A stretch of DNA of 64,000 bases, from NCBI RefSeq assembly GCF_002157505.1, contig NZ_NFSC01000029.1, positions 62,001-126,000 of the forward strand, given 5' to 3'. A program made the translations under genes and the position numbers. Under the pieces are notes generated by a model. The model was not told where the DNA came from, searched no databases, and saw only the letters and a list, made by a program, of their open reading frames with translations. Of the stretch, positions 16,805-25,452 are shown one piece after another; within the stretch, counting starts at the first letter, position 1, and every line of letters begins with the position of its first letter. Origin of the DNA: Arthrobacter agilis (lineage in GTDB: Bacteria; Actinomycetota; Actinomycetes; Actinomycetales; Micrococcaceae).

Positions 16805-18193
16805 ATGAGTTGGCTCGACCGTGACCACACCATTGCGCCACCGGGGTTCAACCGCTGGCTCATCCCACCCGCCGCGCTGGCCGTCCACCTGTGCATCGGG
16901 CAGGCGTATGCAACCAGTGTCTACAAGACGGCGCTGACGGCCCACTTCGGCGCCAGCCTGACGCAGATCGGCGTCATCTTCTCGATCGCGATCGTGATGC
17001 TCGGCCTGTCCGCGGCCGTCCTGGGCACGTGGGTGGACCGCAACGGGCCGCGCAAGGCGATGTTCACCTCGGCCCTGTTCTGGACCTCCGGCTTCCTGGT
17101 GGGAGCGCTCGGCATCTTCACCCACCAGCTGTGGCTCGTCTACCTGGGGTACGGGATCATCGGCGGCATCGGCCTCGGCATCGGCTACATCTCACCGGTG
17201 TCCACCCTGATCAAGTGGTTCCCCGACCGCCCGGGCCTCGCGACCGGCATGGCCATCATGGGTTTCGGCGGCGGCGCGCTGATCGCGAGCCCGCTGTCCA
17301 CGCAGCTGCTGCGCATGTACGACCCGAACTCCGGCGCCGAGGGCTGGGTGGCCAGCGGTGATGCCGTCGGGAAGCTGTTCCTGACCCTCGCCGCCATCTA
17401 TCTCGTCTACATGATGTTCGGCGCCTTCACCATCAAGGTGCCGGCCGAGGGCTGGAAGCCCGACGGCTTCGATCCCTCCCAGCTGAAGTCCAAGCCACTG
17501 GTCACCACCGACAACGTGTCCGCGGCCAACGCGATCAAGACGCGCCAGTTCTGGCTCGTCTGGATCGTCCTGTTCTGCAACGTGACCGCCGGCATCGGGA
17601 TCCTCGAACAGGCCTCCCCGATGATCCAGGACTTCTTCCGCGGCGCGGACGGCACGACGGCGGTGTCGGTCGCCGTCGCCGGCGGCTTCGTGGGCCTGCT
17701 CTCGATCGGCAACATGGGCGGGCGGTTCGTGTGGTCCACGACGTCGGACATCCTCGGACGCAAGCGCAACTACATGATCTACCTCGGCGTCGGAGCGGTC
17801 CTCTACGTGGTGCTGGCCCTGGCCGGATCGTCCACCACCCTGCTGTTCGTCGTGCTCGCCTTCGTGATCATCTCCTTCTACGGCGGCGGATTCGCCACCG
17901 TGCCGGCGTACCTCCGCGACCTGTTCGGCACCTACCAGGTCGGCGCGATCCACGGCCGCCTGCTCACCGCGTGGTCGGCCGCGGGCATCGCCGGGCCGCT
18001 GATCGTGAACGGCATCCTCGACTCGCAGGGTACGCCCGGCGAGTTGACGGCCGCCGCCTACCAGCCGGCGCTGCTCACCATGGTGGGGCTGCTGATCGTG
18101 GGCTTCATCGCCAACCTGCTCGTCCGGCCCGTGGATCCCCGCTTCCACGAACCTGCCGGTGACGCACCCCGAGAATTCGCGAAGGAGGCCTGA
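16805..18193 (+). CDS. OFA-family MFS transporter (oxalate/formate antiporter-like)
   Basis: This 462-residue protein has 12 membrane segments. NRWLIPPAALAVHLCIGQAY at the first helix, WVDRNGPRKA in loop 2-3, and LGIGYISPVSTLIKWFPDR before helix 5 are the signature of the oxalate/formate antiporter branch. It probably exchanges carboxylates, but the substrate is not fixed by sequence. ATG 16805 lies after AGAGAGG; ATG 16784 is weaker. A 34-residue gene follows one base after the stop and is probably its partner. Confidence 0.86.
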   Translation: MSWLDRDHTIAPPGFNRWLIPPAALAVHLCIGQAYATSVYKTALTAHFGASLTQIGVIFSIAIVMLGLSAAVLGTWVDRNGPRKAMFTSALFWTSGFLVGALGIFTHQLWLVYLGYGIIGGIGLGIGYISPVSTLIKWFPDRPGLATGMAIMGFGGGALIASPLSTQLLRMYDPNSGAEGWVASGDAVGKLFLTLAAIYLVYMMFGAFTIKVPAEGWKPDGFDPSQLKSKPLVTTDNVSAANAIKTRQFWLVWIVLFCNVTAGIGILEQASPMIQDFFRGADGTTAVSVAVAGGFVGLLSIGNMGGRFVWSTTSDILGRKRNYMIYLGVGAVLYVVLALAGSSTTLLFVVLAFVIISFYGGGFATVPAYLRDLFGTYQVGAIHGRLLTAWSAAGIAGPLIVNGILDSQGTPGELTAAAYQPALLTMVGLLIVGFIANLLVRPVDPRFHEPAGDAPREFAKEA

Positions 18194-18194
18194 C

Positions 18195-18299
18195 ATGACC
18201 GGAGCACGCATCGCCGCCGTCTGGGCACTCGTGGGAGTGCCCCTCGCCTACGGCGTCTTCCAGACACTCACGCGCGTCGCGGCCCTGTTCGGCGGCTGA
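18195..18299 (+). CDS. MFS transporter small subunit (34 residues)
   Basis: This tiny gene begins one base after the OFA carrier's stop, with AGGAGG seven bases before its ATG. It encodes one hydrophobic helix (AAVWALVGVPLAYGVFQTL) followed by TRVAALFGG. The W-x-x-V-G-V-P-L-x-Y-G pattern matches small single-helix proteins that actinobacteria encode directly after OFA-type carriers. It is probably translationally coupled and associates with the carrier in the membrane. A strong hairpin follows its stop. Confidence 0.75.
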   Translation: MTGARIAAVWALVGVPLAYGVFQTLTRVAALFGG

Positions 18300-18310
18300 C
18301 GCGCAGGCAG

Positions 18311-18349
18311 CGAACGCCCGCCCCCGCACTGCGCGGGGGCGGGCGTTCG
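18311..18349 (+). terminator. Perfect 17-bp terminator hairpin
   Basis: CGAACGCCCGCCCCCGC (18311-18327) pairs perfectly with GCGGGGGCGGGCGTTCG (18333-18349) across a five-base loop, 11 bases after the stop of the small-subunit gene. It closes the two-gene MFS operon. Confidence 0.8.
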
Positions 18350-18417
18350 CGTGCCGGCAGGACGCCGTCGCGGAGCGCCGGACTGGTTGAATGGGGCCAG
18401 GCCACCCGGGAGGATCC

Positions 18418-19422
18418 ATGAACAGCACCAGCACGCGCCAGGCGGACGCCGTCGGACGCGGTGAGCTCCCGCCGCTCGACCAGGTGCGCGACGACGTCTG
18501 GGCCCTCGCGCAACCCATGCCCGGTGGCCACCTCGCCTACTCCTTCACCTACCTGCTGCAGGGTGCTGACGGGGGTGTCCACGTCATCGACCCGGGCTGG
18601 GACTCCGACGCGAACTGGGACCGGCTCACCGCGGCGCTCAGGGAGATCGCCCCTGGGAGGACCGGGGCCGTCACCGGCATCACCGGGACACATCTGCACC
18701 CCGACCACGTGGGCATGGCGGCCCGGCTGCGGCACGCATCGGGGGCGCAGCTCGCAATGCACGGCGCCGAGCGCCGCGCGCTCGAAGGGCACAGCACACG
18801 GGTGCTCGAGCCCGACGAGGTGATGAGGAGGCTGGAGGAGTGGGGCGTCCCGGCGGAGCGGCGCAGCGAACTCGCCCAGTACGTCGACCGGTCGCCCGAA
18901 GGACTCGCCCTGGCCGTGGACGGCGTGCTGTCCGACGGCGACGTCCTGCCCGTTCCGGGGTTCCGGCTCGAGGTCATGGCGACACCCGGCCACACGGCCG
19001 GGCACATCTGCCTCCGTGACGACGACCGCGGCCTGCTCTTCACCGGCGACCATGTGCTGCCGACGGTGTTCGCCGGTCTCGGACTCGGCGGCGCGACGGC
19101 GTCGAACCCGCTTGCCGACTACCTCGCGTCGATCGACCGCGTGCGCCGCTTCCCGGCCCACGAGGCCCTGCCGGGGCACGGCTACCGGTTCAGGGGGCTG
19201 GCCGGGCGGGCGGAGGAGTGCGCCGAGCACCACCTGAAGCGTGCCCGCGAAGTCGCTGCGGTGCTCGCGGAGGCGGATCCGCGATCGGGCGGGCCGAGCA
19301 TCTGGGACATCGCCGCGCAGCTGACCTGGACCGCCGGCTGGGAGGGGCTCCGGGACTTCCAGCTGCTCTCGGCGCTGACCCAGACGGAGATGCACCGGGA
19401 CTTCGTCCGCACCTCCTGGTAA
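18418..19422 (+). CDS. MBL-fold metallohydrolase
   Basis: This 334-residue protein has the metallo-beta-lactamase motif GTHLHPDHVGMAARL (HxHxDH form THLHPDH), then ATPGHTAGHICL, FTGDHVLP and a late LPGHG, giving a complete dinuclear metal site. It resembles the glyoxalase II-like/lactonase group with a C-terminal helical extension (residues 235-334). It is likely cytoplasmic and the substrate is unknown. ATG 18418 follows GGGAGGA; the ATG nine codons upstream has no site. Confidence 0.85.
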   Translation: MNSTSTRQADAVGRGELPPLDQVRDDVWALAQPMPGGHLAYSFTYLLQGADGGVHVIDPGWDSDANWDRLTAALREIAPGRTGAVTGITGTHLHPDHVGMAARLRHASGAQLAMHGAERRALEGHSTRVLEPDEVMRRLEEWGVPAERRSELAQYVDRSPEGLALAVDGVLSDGDVLPVPGFRLEVMATPGHTAGHICLRDDDRGLLFTGDHVLPTVFAGLGLGGATASNPLADYLASIDRVRRFPAHEALPGHGYRFRGLAGRAEECAEHHLKRAREVAAVLAEADPRSGGPSIWDIAAQLTWTAGWEGLRDFQLLSALTQTEMHRDFVRTSW

Positions 19423-19449
19423 GGCGGGCGCACAGGTCCCGGAGATGCG

Positions 19450-20463
19450 CTAGGCGAGTTTCACCTTCCGGGAGAAGAGCTTCTGCAGCAGGATGAAGGC
19501 GAGCAGGAGGGCGCCGATCACGATGCGCGTCCACCAGGAGCTCAGGGTCCCTTCGTAGGAGATGAACGTCTGGACGATGCCGAGGATGAGTACTCCCGCG
19601 AGGGATCCGAGGACGTAGCCGTACCCTCCGGTGAGCAGCGTGCCGCCCACCACCACGGCAGCGATCGCATCCAGTTCCATGCCGGTCGCCGCGAGGCTGT
19701 ACCCGGAGAGGCTGTAGAAGGAGAAGAGGATCCCGCCGATCGCCGAGCACAGGCCGCTGATCCCGTACACGAGCACCTTCGTCCGTGGGACGGCAAGTCC
19801 CATGAGGAGTGCGGAGGACTCCCCACCGCCGATGGCGTACACGGTCCGGCCGAACCGGGTCTGGTGCAGGACGTAGAAGGCGACAGCGACGACGACCAGC
19901 GCGATCACGACTCCGGGAGAGACGAACAGCTTCTCGGCCAGCGGGATGCGTGCCTGCGCCATGGCGGTGAAGAACGGGTCGGTCACGGTGATGGAATCCA
20001 CGCTGATCACATAGCAGAGGCCGCGCGCGAGGAAGAGCCCGGCGAGGGTGACGATGAACGGCTGGATCTCGAAGACCTGGATGACCAGGCCCATGAGCAG
20101 GCCGAAGGTCGCGCCGGTCAGCAGCACGAGGGCGATCACGACGAAGGGGTTCCACCCGGCCTGCAGGAGCGCCGCCGCGATCATCATCGAGAGGGCGACG
20201 ACGGACCCGACCGAGAGGTCGATCCCGCCGGTGAGGATGACGAAGGTCATGCCGACCGCGAGCACGATGAGGAAGGTGTTGTCGATGAGGAGGTTGAGGA
20301 AGACCTGCCCGGACAGGAAGCCCGGGTACATGCCGGCCCCGATGGCGAACATCGCAAGGAACAGCCCGACGGTCGCCAGGGTGGGCGCGTAGCGGGCCTT
20401 GCCCTGGAGACGGCTGATGCGGGTGCGGCCGAGGGGAGTGGGGGTGCGGGTGAGGACGGACAT
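19450..20463 (-). CDS. yjfF: Sugar ABC transporter permease, YjfF-like
   Basis: This 337-residue permease has about nine membrane segments. FVILTGGIDLSVGSVVALSM and GRTVYAIGGGESSALLMGLAV are diagnostic of RbsC/YtfT/YjfF-type permeases. It is the last gene of a four-gene operon, after binding protein, ATPase and a first permease. Its ATG overlaps the stop of the upstream permease gene by one base. By family and gene order the system resembles the YtfQRT-YjfF importer for galactofuranose. The substrate here is inferred, not proven. Confidence 0.82.
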   Translation of the reverse strand: MSVLTRTPTPLGRTRISRLQGKARYAPTLATVGLFLAMFAIGAGMYPGFLSGQVFLNLLIDNTFLIVLAVGMTFVILTGGIDLSVGSVVALSMMIAAALLQAGWNPFVVIALVLLTGATFGLLMGLVIQVFEIQPFIVTLAGLFLARGLCYVISVDSITVTDPFFTAMAQARIPLAEKLFVSPGVVIALVVVAVAFYVLHQTRFGRTVYAIGGGESSALLMGLAVPRTKVLVYGISGLCSAIGGILFSFYSLSGYSLAATGMELDAIAAVVVGGTLLTGGYGYVLGSLAGVLILGIVQTFISYEGTLSSWWTRIVIGALLLAFILLQKLFSRKVKLA

Positions 20464-21494
20464 CAGACGGCCACCTTCACGTCGGACTGCTTGGCCACGG
20501 GACGCCTGCGTTGTCGAAGGAGGTCGCGTGCCTTGCTGGACTGCAGGAGGCAGACGATGATGACGACCAGGGCCTTGAAGACGAGGGTGACTTCGGGCGG
20601 GATCCCCAGCGTGTAGACGGTGGTCGTGAGGGTCTGGATGATCAGGGCCCCCACAAGGGTCCCCACCAGGCTGTACCGCCCGCCGGCCAGCGAGGTGCCA
20701 CCGATCACGACGGCGAGGATCGCGTCCATCTCGATGTAGAGGCCCGCGTTGTTCGCATCCGCCGCGGTCACGTTCGAGCTGATCATGAGGCCCGCGATGG
20801 CCGCGCACAGGCCGCTGAAGACGTAGACGGTCCAGATGATGCTGCGTGCGCTGAGTCCGGCGAGGCGGCTGGCGACCGGATTGATGCCGACCGCTTCGAT
20901 GAGGGTTCCGAGCGCTGTGCGGCGGGTCAGCAGCCCGGCGACGCCGAAGGCGGCTGCCGCGATGAGGATCGAGATGGGAAGGCCGAGGAAGAAGCCTGCC
21001 CCGATCGCCTGGTAGGAGTCGTTCGAGACGGAGATGATCTGGCCGTCCGTCACCAGTTGCGCCAGGCCACGGCCGGCGGTCATGAGGACGAGGGTGGCGA
21101 TGATGGGCTGGATGCCGATCACCGAGACGAGGAATCCGTTCCACAGCCCGAGCACCAGGCCCGCGACGACGGCGATGGCCACCCCTCCAGCCGCAGTCCG
21201 GAGGGACGAGGGGTCGGGAGAATTGTAGATATAGGTGCAGGAGACGGCTCCGGCGATGGCGGCCACCGCTCCGACGGAGAGATCGATACCGCGGGAGGCG
21301 ATGACGAGGGTCATGCCGAGGGCGATGAGGATGGTCGGGGCCCCGTTCCGGAGGATATCGATCAGGCTGCCGTACAGATGGCCGTCCTGGACGCGCACGG
21401 ACAGGAAATCCGAACGGAACAGCTGGTTGAGTAGGAGCAGGAGGACCAGTGCGAGTACCGGCCAGGTGAGGCGATGCTTCAGCAGGGCATTCAT
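20463..21494 (-). CDS. ytfT: Sugar ABC transporter permease, YtfT-like
   Basis: This 343-residue inner-membrane permease has TLVIASRGIDLSVGAVAAIAG and RTALGTLIEAVGINPVASRL, the conserved elements of the branched RbsC family. It pairs with the YjfF-like permease as a heterodimer. Its start overlaps the ATPase gene end by four bases (ATGA), so translation is coupled. Two different permeases plus one fused ATPase is the arrangement of the YtfQRT-YjfF system. Confidence 0.82.
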   Translation of the reverse strand: MNALLKHRLTWPVLALVLLLLLNQLFRSDFLSVRVQDGHLYGSLIDILRNGAPTILIALGMTLVIASRGIDLSVGAVAAIAGAVSCTYIYNSPDPSSLRTAAGGVAIAVVAGLVLGLWNGFLVSVIGIQPIIATLVLMTAGRGLAQLVTDGQIISVSNDSYQAIGAGFFLGLPISILIAAAAFGVAGLLTRRTALGTLIEAVGINPVASRLAGLSARSIIWTVYVFSGLCAAIAGLMISSNVTAADANNAGLYIEMDAILAVVIGGTSLAGGRYSLVGTLVGALIIQTLTTTVYTLGIPPEVTLVFKALVVIIVCLLQSSKARDLLRQRRRPVAKQSDVKVAV

Positions 21495-23014
21495 GCGGGC
21501 GTTCCCGCGATGATCGTCATGACGTCTTCCATGGTGACTCCGTCGTTCGGTATATGGCCGACCATCTGCCGGTCCTTGAGGATGGCGATGTGATCACTCA
21601 GGCGCAGCACTTCCTCGAGCTCGGCCGAGATGAAGATGATCGACATCCCGTCGGCCGCGAGGCTGCTGATGAGCTTCTGGATCTGGGTCTTCGCACCGAT
21701 GTCGATGCCCCGGGTGGGCTCGTCGAGGATGAGCAGCCGGGGGTTGGTGATCAGCCAGCGTGCAAGGAGCACCTTCTGCTGGTTGCCGCCGCTGAGGTTC
21801 CGGATCAGCGCATCCTTGTTGGCGGGACGGATGTCCAGGGTCCGGATGAATTTCTCGGCCAGCTGGTCCTGGGTGGAGCGGGGGACCCGTCTCAGCCAGC
21901 CCTTGCTCGCCTGCATCGCCAGAACGAGGTTGTCCCGGACGGACAGATCACCGATCAGTCCCTCCTCCTTCCGGTTCTCCGAGGAGAAGGCGATCCCTCT
22001 GTTGATCGCAGTGCGGGGGCTGCGGAACGTCTGTGCCGTGCCGTCGATGCTCAGGTGTCCCTGGTCCGCCCGGTCCGCGCCGAATAGCAGTCGAGCCGTC
22101 TCCGTGCGCCCGGAGCCGAGGAGCCCGGCGAGACCCAGGATCTCTCCTGCGTGGAGGGCGATCGTCACATCCCGGACCGATCCCTTCCGCCCCAGGTCCT
22201 GTGCCTGCAGCACCGGTGCCTCGTCCTGCCGGCCCGGCTGCCGGCGGCTTTCGGCGCGTTCCAGTTCCGCAAGGGCATCCATCTCCTTGCCGATCATCTT
22301 CGAGATGAGTCCCATCCGCGGCAGTTCCCGCGTCCTGTACTCGCCCACGAGCCTGCCGTTCCGCAGGACGGTCATGCGGTCCGAGATCTCGTACACCTGC
22401 TCTAGAAAGTGCGAGACGAACAGGATGGCCACGCCCCGGTCCCGAAGCGTCCGGATGACGGTGAAGAGCTGCTGGACCTCATCGGCGTCGAGGCTCGACG
22501 TCGGCTCGTCGAGGATGAGTACCTTGGCATCGACCTGGACCGAACGGGCGATCGCGATGAGCTGCTGGATGGCGATGGAGTGCGTGGAGAGGACGGATCC
22601 GGGGTCGATGTGCCCGAGCTGCAGCTGGTCGAGGACCTCCCTCGCCTTCCTCCGCACCTCCTTCCAGTGGATGCCGCCGCGCCGCCGGGGTTCACGTCCC
22701 AGGAGGATGTTCTCCTCGACGGACAGGTTGGGGCAGAGGTTCACTTCCTGGTACACAGTGCTGATGCGTGCGGCCTGCGCCTCCGCCGGGCTCGAGAAGC
22801 GGTGTGTGGCGCCCAGCACGGTGATCGTCCCGCTGTCGATCGGGTAGACACCGGTCAGCGCCTTGATGAGGGTCGATTTGCCGGCGCCGTTCTCGCCCAT
22901 CAGGGCATGGACTTCACCCTGGAACAGGCGGAGATCCACGGCGTCCAGCGCTTTCACGCCCGGGAACTCGATGGAGATGCCGCTCATGTCCACCACGGGG
23001 ACGATCTCGTTCAT
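21491..23014 (-). CDS. ytfR: Sugar ABC transporter ATP-binding protein, YtfR-like
   Basis: This 507-residue protein has two fused ABC domains, as in RbsA/MglA/YtfR. Domain 1 (about residues 10-245) has Walker A GENGAGKST and Walker B VLILDEPTSSLD. Domain 2 (265-505) has a degenerate Walker A region at GLLGSGRTE and a complete NLSGGNQQKVLLARWL signature with LLILDEPTRGID. It powers uptake by the two permeases. The start follows 70 bases after the binding-protein gene, a gap that contains a stable hairpin. Confidence 0.88.
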   Translation of the reverse strand: MNEIVPVVDMSGISIEFPGVKALDAVDLRLFQGEVHALMGENGAGKSTLIKALTGVYPIDSGTITVLGATHRFSSPAEAQAARISTVYQEVNLCPNLSVEENILLGREPRRRGGIHWKEVRRKAREVLDQLQLGHIDPGSVLSTHSIAIQQLIAIARSVQVDAKVLILDEPTSSLDADEVQQLFTVIRTLRDRGVAILFVSHFLEQVYEISDRMTVLRNGRLVGEYRTRELPRMGLISKMIGKEMDALAELERAESRRQPGRQDEAPVLQAQDLGRKGSVRDVTIALHAGEILGLAGLLGSGRTETARLLFGADRADQGHLSIDGTAQTFRSPRTAINRGIAFSSENRKEEGLIGDLSVRDNLVLAMQASKGWLRRVPRSTQDQLAEKFIRTLDIRPANKDALIRNLSGGNQQKVLLARWLITNPRLLILDEPTRGIDIGAKTQIQKLISSLAADGMSIIFISAELEEVLRLSDHIAILKDRQMVGHIPNDGVTMEDVMTIIAGTPA

Positions 23015-23033
23015 GTGCTGTCATTTCTCTGTC

Positions 23034-23063
23034 GGGATGCGGTGGGCGTGCCCACCGCATCCC
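23034..23063 (-). promoter_or_regulatory. Intercistronic hairpin between ytfQ- and ytfR-like genes
   Basis: GGGATGCGGTGGG and CCCACCGCATCCC form a perfect 13-bp stem with a CGTG loop in the 70-base gap. Such hairpins usually act as partial terminators or protect the 3' end of the binding-protein mRNA, allowing more binding protein than membrane components. Confidence 0.6.
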
Positions 23064-23084
23064 ACGGGATGGCGACCTACCGGC

Positions 23085-24059
23085 CTAGTATTCGCGGCTG
23101 GCGAGGACTTCCTTGGCCTGCTCGGGGGTGAAGGCCGACTCCTCGGTGACGACGCGGGCCGGAACCTCCTCACCGGCGACGACCTTCTCCGCCAGGTCCA
23201 TGAGCTGATCACCCAGGAGCGGGTTGCACTCGACGATGTAGTTGATCTTGCCCTCGGAGAGTGCCGTCATGCCGTCCTTGACGGCGTCGACGGTGATGAT
23301 CTTGATGTCCTTGCCGGGGACCTTGCCGGCCGCCTCGATGGCCTCGATGGCGCCGAGGCCCATGTCGTCGTTGTGGGCGTAGACGACGTCGATGTCGGGA
23401 GTGTTCTTGAGGAACGCCTCCATGACCTGCTTGCCGCCGCTGCGCGTGAAGTCGCCGGTCTGGGACTGGACGATCTTCAGGTCAGGATCCGCGGCGATGG
23501 CCGCTTCGAAGCCTTCCTTGCGGTCGATCGCCGGAGCGGCTCCCGTGGTTCCCTGCAGTTCCACGATGTTGATCGGCCCGTCGGTCGAGGCGGAGTCCTG
23601 CACGAGCCAGTCGCCGGCCTTCTTGCCCTCCTCCACGAAATCCGACCCGAGGAAGGTCTTGTACAGCGAGGTGTCGGCCGAGTCGACGGAACGGTCCGTC
23701 AGGATGACGGGGATGTCGGCGTCCTTGGCTTCCTTCAGCACGGTGTCCCAGCCCGACTCGACCACCGGTGAGAAGGCGATGACATCCACCTGCTGCTGGA
23801 TGTAGGACCGGATCGCCTTGATCTGGTTCTCCTGCTTCTGCTGGGCGTCCGAGAACTTGAGGTCGACGCCCGCTTCCTTCGCCGAGTCCTGGACCGACTT
23901 GGTGTTGGCCGTGCGCCAGCCGCTTTCCGCGCCGACCTGCGCGAAGCCCATGGTGATCCCGTCATCGGAACCACCACCGCCCCCGGCGTCGGACCCTCCG
24001 CCACACGCCGTGAGGGCCAGAGTTGCGGCGACGACCGCCACGAAAGATTTCTTGAACAC
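23085..24059 (-). CDS. ytfQ: Sugar ABC transporter substrate-binding lipoprotein, YtfQ-like
   Basis: This 324-residue periplasmic-binding-protein type I has a lipoprotein signal (MFKKSFVAVVAATLALTAC, lipidated Cys19) and a Gly/Ser/Asp-rich tether. The body has GMTMGFAQVGAESGWR-like residues (ITMGFAQVGAESGW), VDVIAFSPVVESGWDTVL, VILTDRSVDS and DVVYAHNDDMGLGAIEA. The VGAESGWR segment and the overall pattern point to the galactofuranose-binding YtfQ group. It is first in the operon and divergent from a LacI gene that probably regulates it. Confidence 0.85.
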   Translation of the reverse strand: MFKKSFVAVVAATLALTACGGGSDAGGGGGSDDGITMGFAQVGAESGWRTANTKSVQDSAKEAGVDLKFSDAQQKQENQIKAIRSYIQQQVDVIAFSPVVESGWDTVLKEAKDADIPVILTDRSVDSADTSLYKTFLGSDFVEEGKKAGDWLVQDSASTDGPINIVELQGTTGAAPAIDRKEGFEAAIAADPDLKIVQSQTGDFTRSGGKQVMEAFLKNTPDIDVVYAHNDDMGLGAIEAIEAAGKVPGKDIKIITVDAVKDGMTALSEGKINYIVECNPLLGDQLMDLAEKVVAGEEVPARVVTEESAFTPEQAKEVLASREY

Positions 24060-24140
24060 TGCTGCCTCCTGGATTTCGGAACCACAGCAAGGAGCAAGTG
24101 CACCGTCATTGCTGCGCCGGGCCTCGTGCCCTGCGTGTCA

Positions 24141-24156
24141 TTGTGAACGCTAACAA
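24141..24156. promoter_or_regulatory. LacI-type operator in ytfQ/lacI intergenic region
   Basis: TTGTGAACGCTAACAA is an imperfect palindrome centred on CG, with 5 of 7 arm positions matching. That is the usual form of LacI/GalR-family sites. It lies 82 bases before the ytfQ-like start and about 130 bases before the LacI gene, fitting control of the operon by the divergent regulator. Confidence 0.6.
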
Positions 24157-24287
24157 TTGGGCGGTCAAGTGATCTTGGACACATTCCGGCAACAGATCCC
24201 GGCGGGCGCCGACCACCTCACCGGAGGCGGTATCGCCTGCCGGTTTCCGTGCATACTGGGACTCCATGGGGAGTGAGGTGAGTCCGG

Positions 24288-25307
24288 ATGACCGAAGTGA
24301 CAACACCGCGGGGCCCGAGCCTCACGGACGTTGCGACCCTGGCAGGCGTCTCCCATCAGACCGTCTCCCGGGTCGTCAACCGGCACCCCAACGTCAGCGA
24401 AGCCACGCGCAGGAAAGTCCGCGCGGCCATCTCGGAGCTCGACTACCGTCCGAACGCCGCCGCGCGCTGGCTCGCTACCGGACGCACCCATTCCATCGGG
24501 ATCCTTGCCGGCGAGCTGGCGCAGTACGGACCGTCGAGCGTGCTCATGGGTATTCAGGATGCCGCGCGCGGCGCGGGGTACTTCCTGACCGTGGTGACCC
24601 TCAAGGACTACTCCGAGGCGGCGGTCAATGAAGCACTCACCGATCTCCTCAACCACGGAGTGGAGGGGGTCATCGCGATCACCCCGCACGTCTCGGCCCT
24701 CGAAGTGCTCGGGGAGGTGCAGGGCAGCACCCCGATGGTGACGGTAGGTGGCGGCCACGGTCTCGGACGGGACGTCGCACTCGACCAGGAGGCCGGGGCC
24801 ATCGCTGCTGTCGAGCATCTGGTGGAGCTCGGGCACACCAGAATCGCCCATCTCGCCGGTCCTCTGGACTGGGTGGACGCCCAGCGGCGGCTGGATGGGT
24901 GGCGTTCCGCCCTCGGGAAGCACCACCTGGGTGAAGGGCCCGTGTACCAGGGGGACTGGAGCGCGCGGTCGGGATACGAGGCCGGTCTCGCCGTCGATCT
25001 CGACGGCGGACCCACCGCCATCTTCGCGGGCAACGACCAGATGGCGCTCGGGCTGGTAAAAGCCCTGCGCGAGCGCGGCTGCCGCATACCCCGGGACGTC
25101 AGCGTCATCGGCTTCGACGATGTGCCGGAGGCGGAATTCTACGAGCCGTCGCTGACCACCGTGCGCCAGGAATTCCAGGACCTGGGACGATCCTGCATCG
25201 AGGTGCTGATCGACAGGTCCGGGGGAGTAGCGATGGAGGGCGAATCTCTCCGCCCCCGGTTGGTGGTCCGCTCGAGCACGGCTCCCGTCGGCGGCCACCG
25301 GCGCTGA
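24288..25307 (+). CDS. LacI family transcriptional regulator
   Basis: This 339-residue repressor has an N-terminal helix-turn-helix (LTDVATLAGVSHQTVSRVVN, about residues 8-28) and hinge helix YRPNAAARWLATGRT. A sugar-binding core follows with GNDQMALGLVKALRERG and VSVIGFDDVPEAEFYEPSLT. It is divergent from the YtfQRT-YjfF-type operon and probably represses it until the transported sugar binds. ATG 24288 has GAGGTGA at usable spacing. Confidence 0.88.
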   Translation: MTEVTTPRGPSLTDVATLAGVSHQTVSRVVNRHPNVSEATRRKVRAAISELDYRPNAAARWLATGRTHSIGILAGELAQYGPSSVLMGIQDAARGAGYFLTVVTLKDYSEAAVNEALTDLLNHGVEGVIAITPHVSALEVLGEVQGSTPMVTVGGGHGLGRDVALDQEAGAIAAVEHLVELGHTRIAHLAGPLDWVDAQRRLDGWRSALGKHHLGEGPVYQGDWSARSGYEAGLAVDLDGGPTAIFAGNDQMALGLVKALRERGCRIPRDVSVIGFDDVPEAEFYEPSLTTVRQEFQDLGRSCIEVLIDRSGGVAMEGESLRPRLVVRSSTAPVGGHRR

Positions 25308-25387
25308 GCCCCTACTCCCGGAACCGCCGCCGCCGCAGCGCTGCACGCGGAGCGTGCACCGGGACCCATGTGCGGCGCCCGACCGGC

Positions 25388-25444
25388 TGAAATCTTTCAA
25401 CTTTTCCGGCGAATATGCCCCTGCCTGCCTCCGGCCTCTATACG
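25388..25444 (+). promoter_or_regulatory. Palindrome and -10 of a probably leaderless MarR gene
   Basis: TGAAATCTTTCAA (25388-25400) is an imperfect palindrome (TGAAA-N3-TTTCA-like) suitable for a MarR dimer. TATACG at 25439-25444 is a good -10, ending eight bases before ATG 25453, and no ribosome site is visible. This suggests a leaderless, self-regulated transcript. Confidence 0.45.
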
Positions 25445-25452
25445 CTTCCTCC

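Noticed and set aside
19450-21144. 564-codon reading of the YjfF-like permease
   Set aside because: The first 230 codons are an out-of-frame reading through the YtfT-like gene. The real start is ATG 20463, overlapping that gene's stop.
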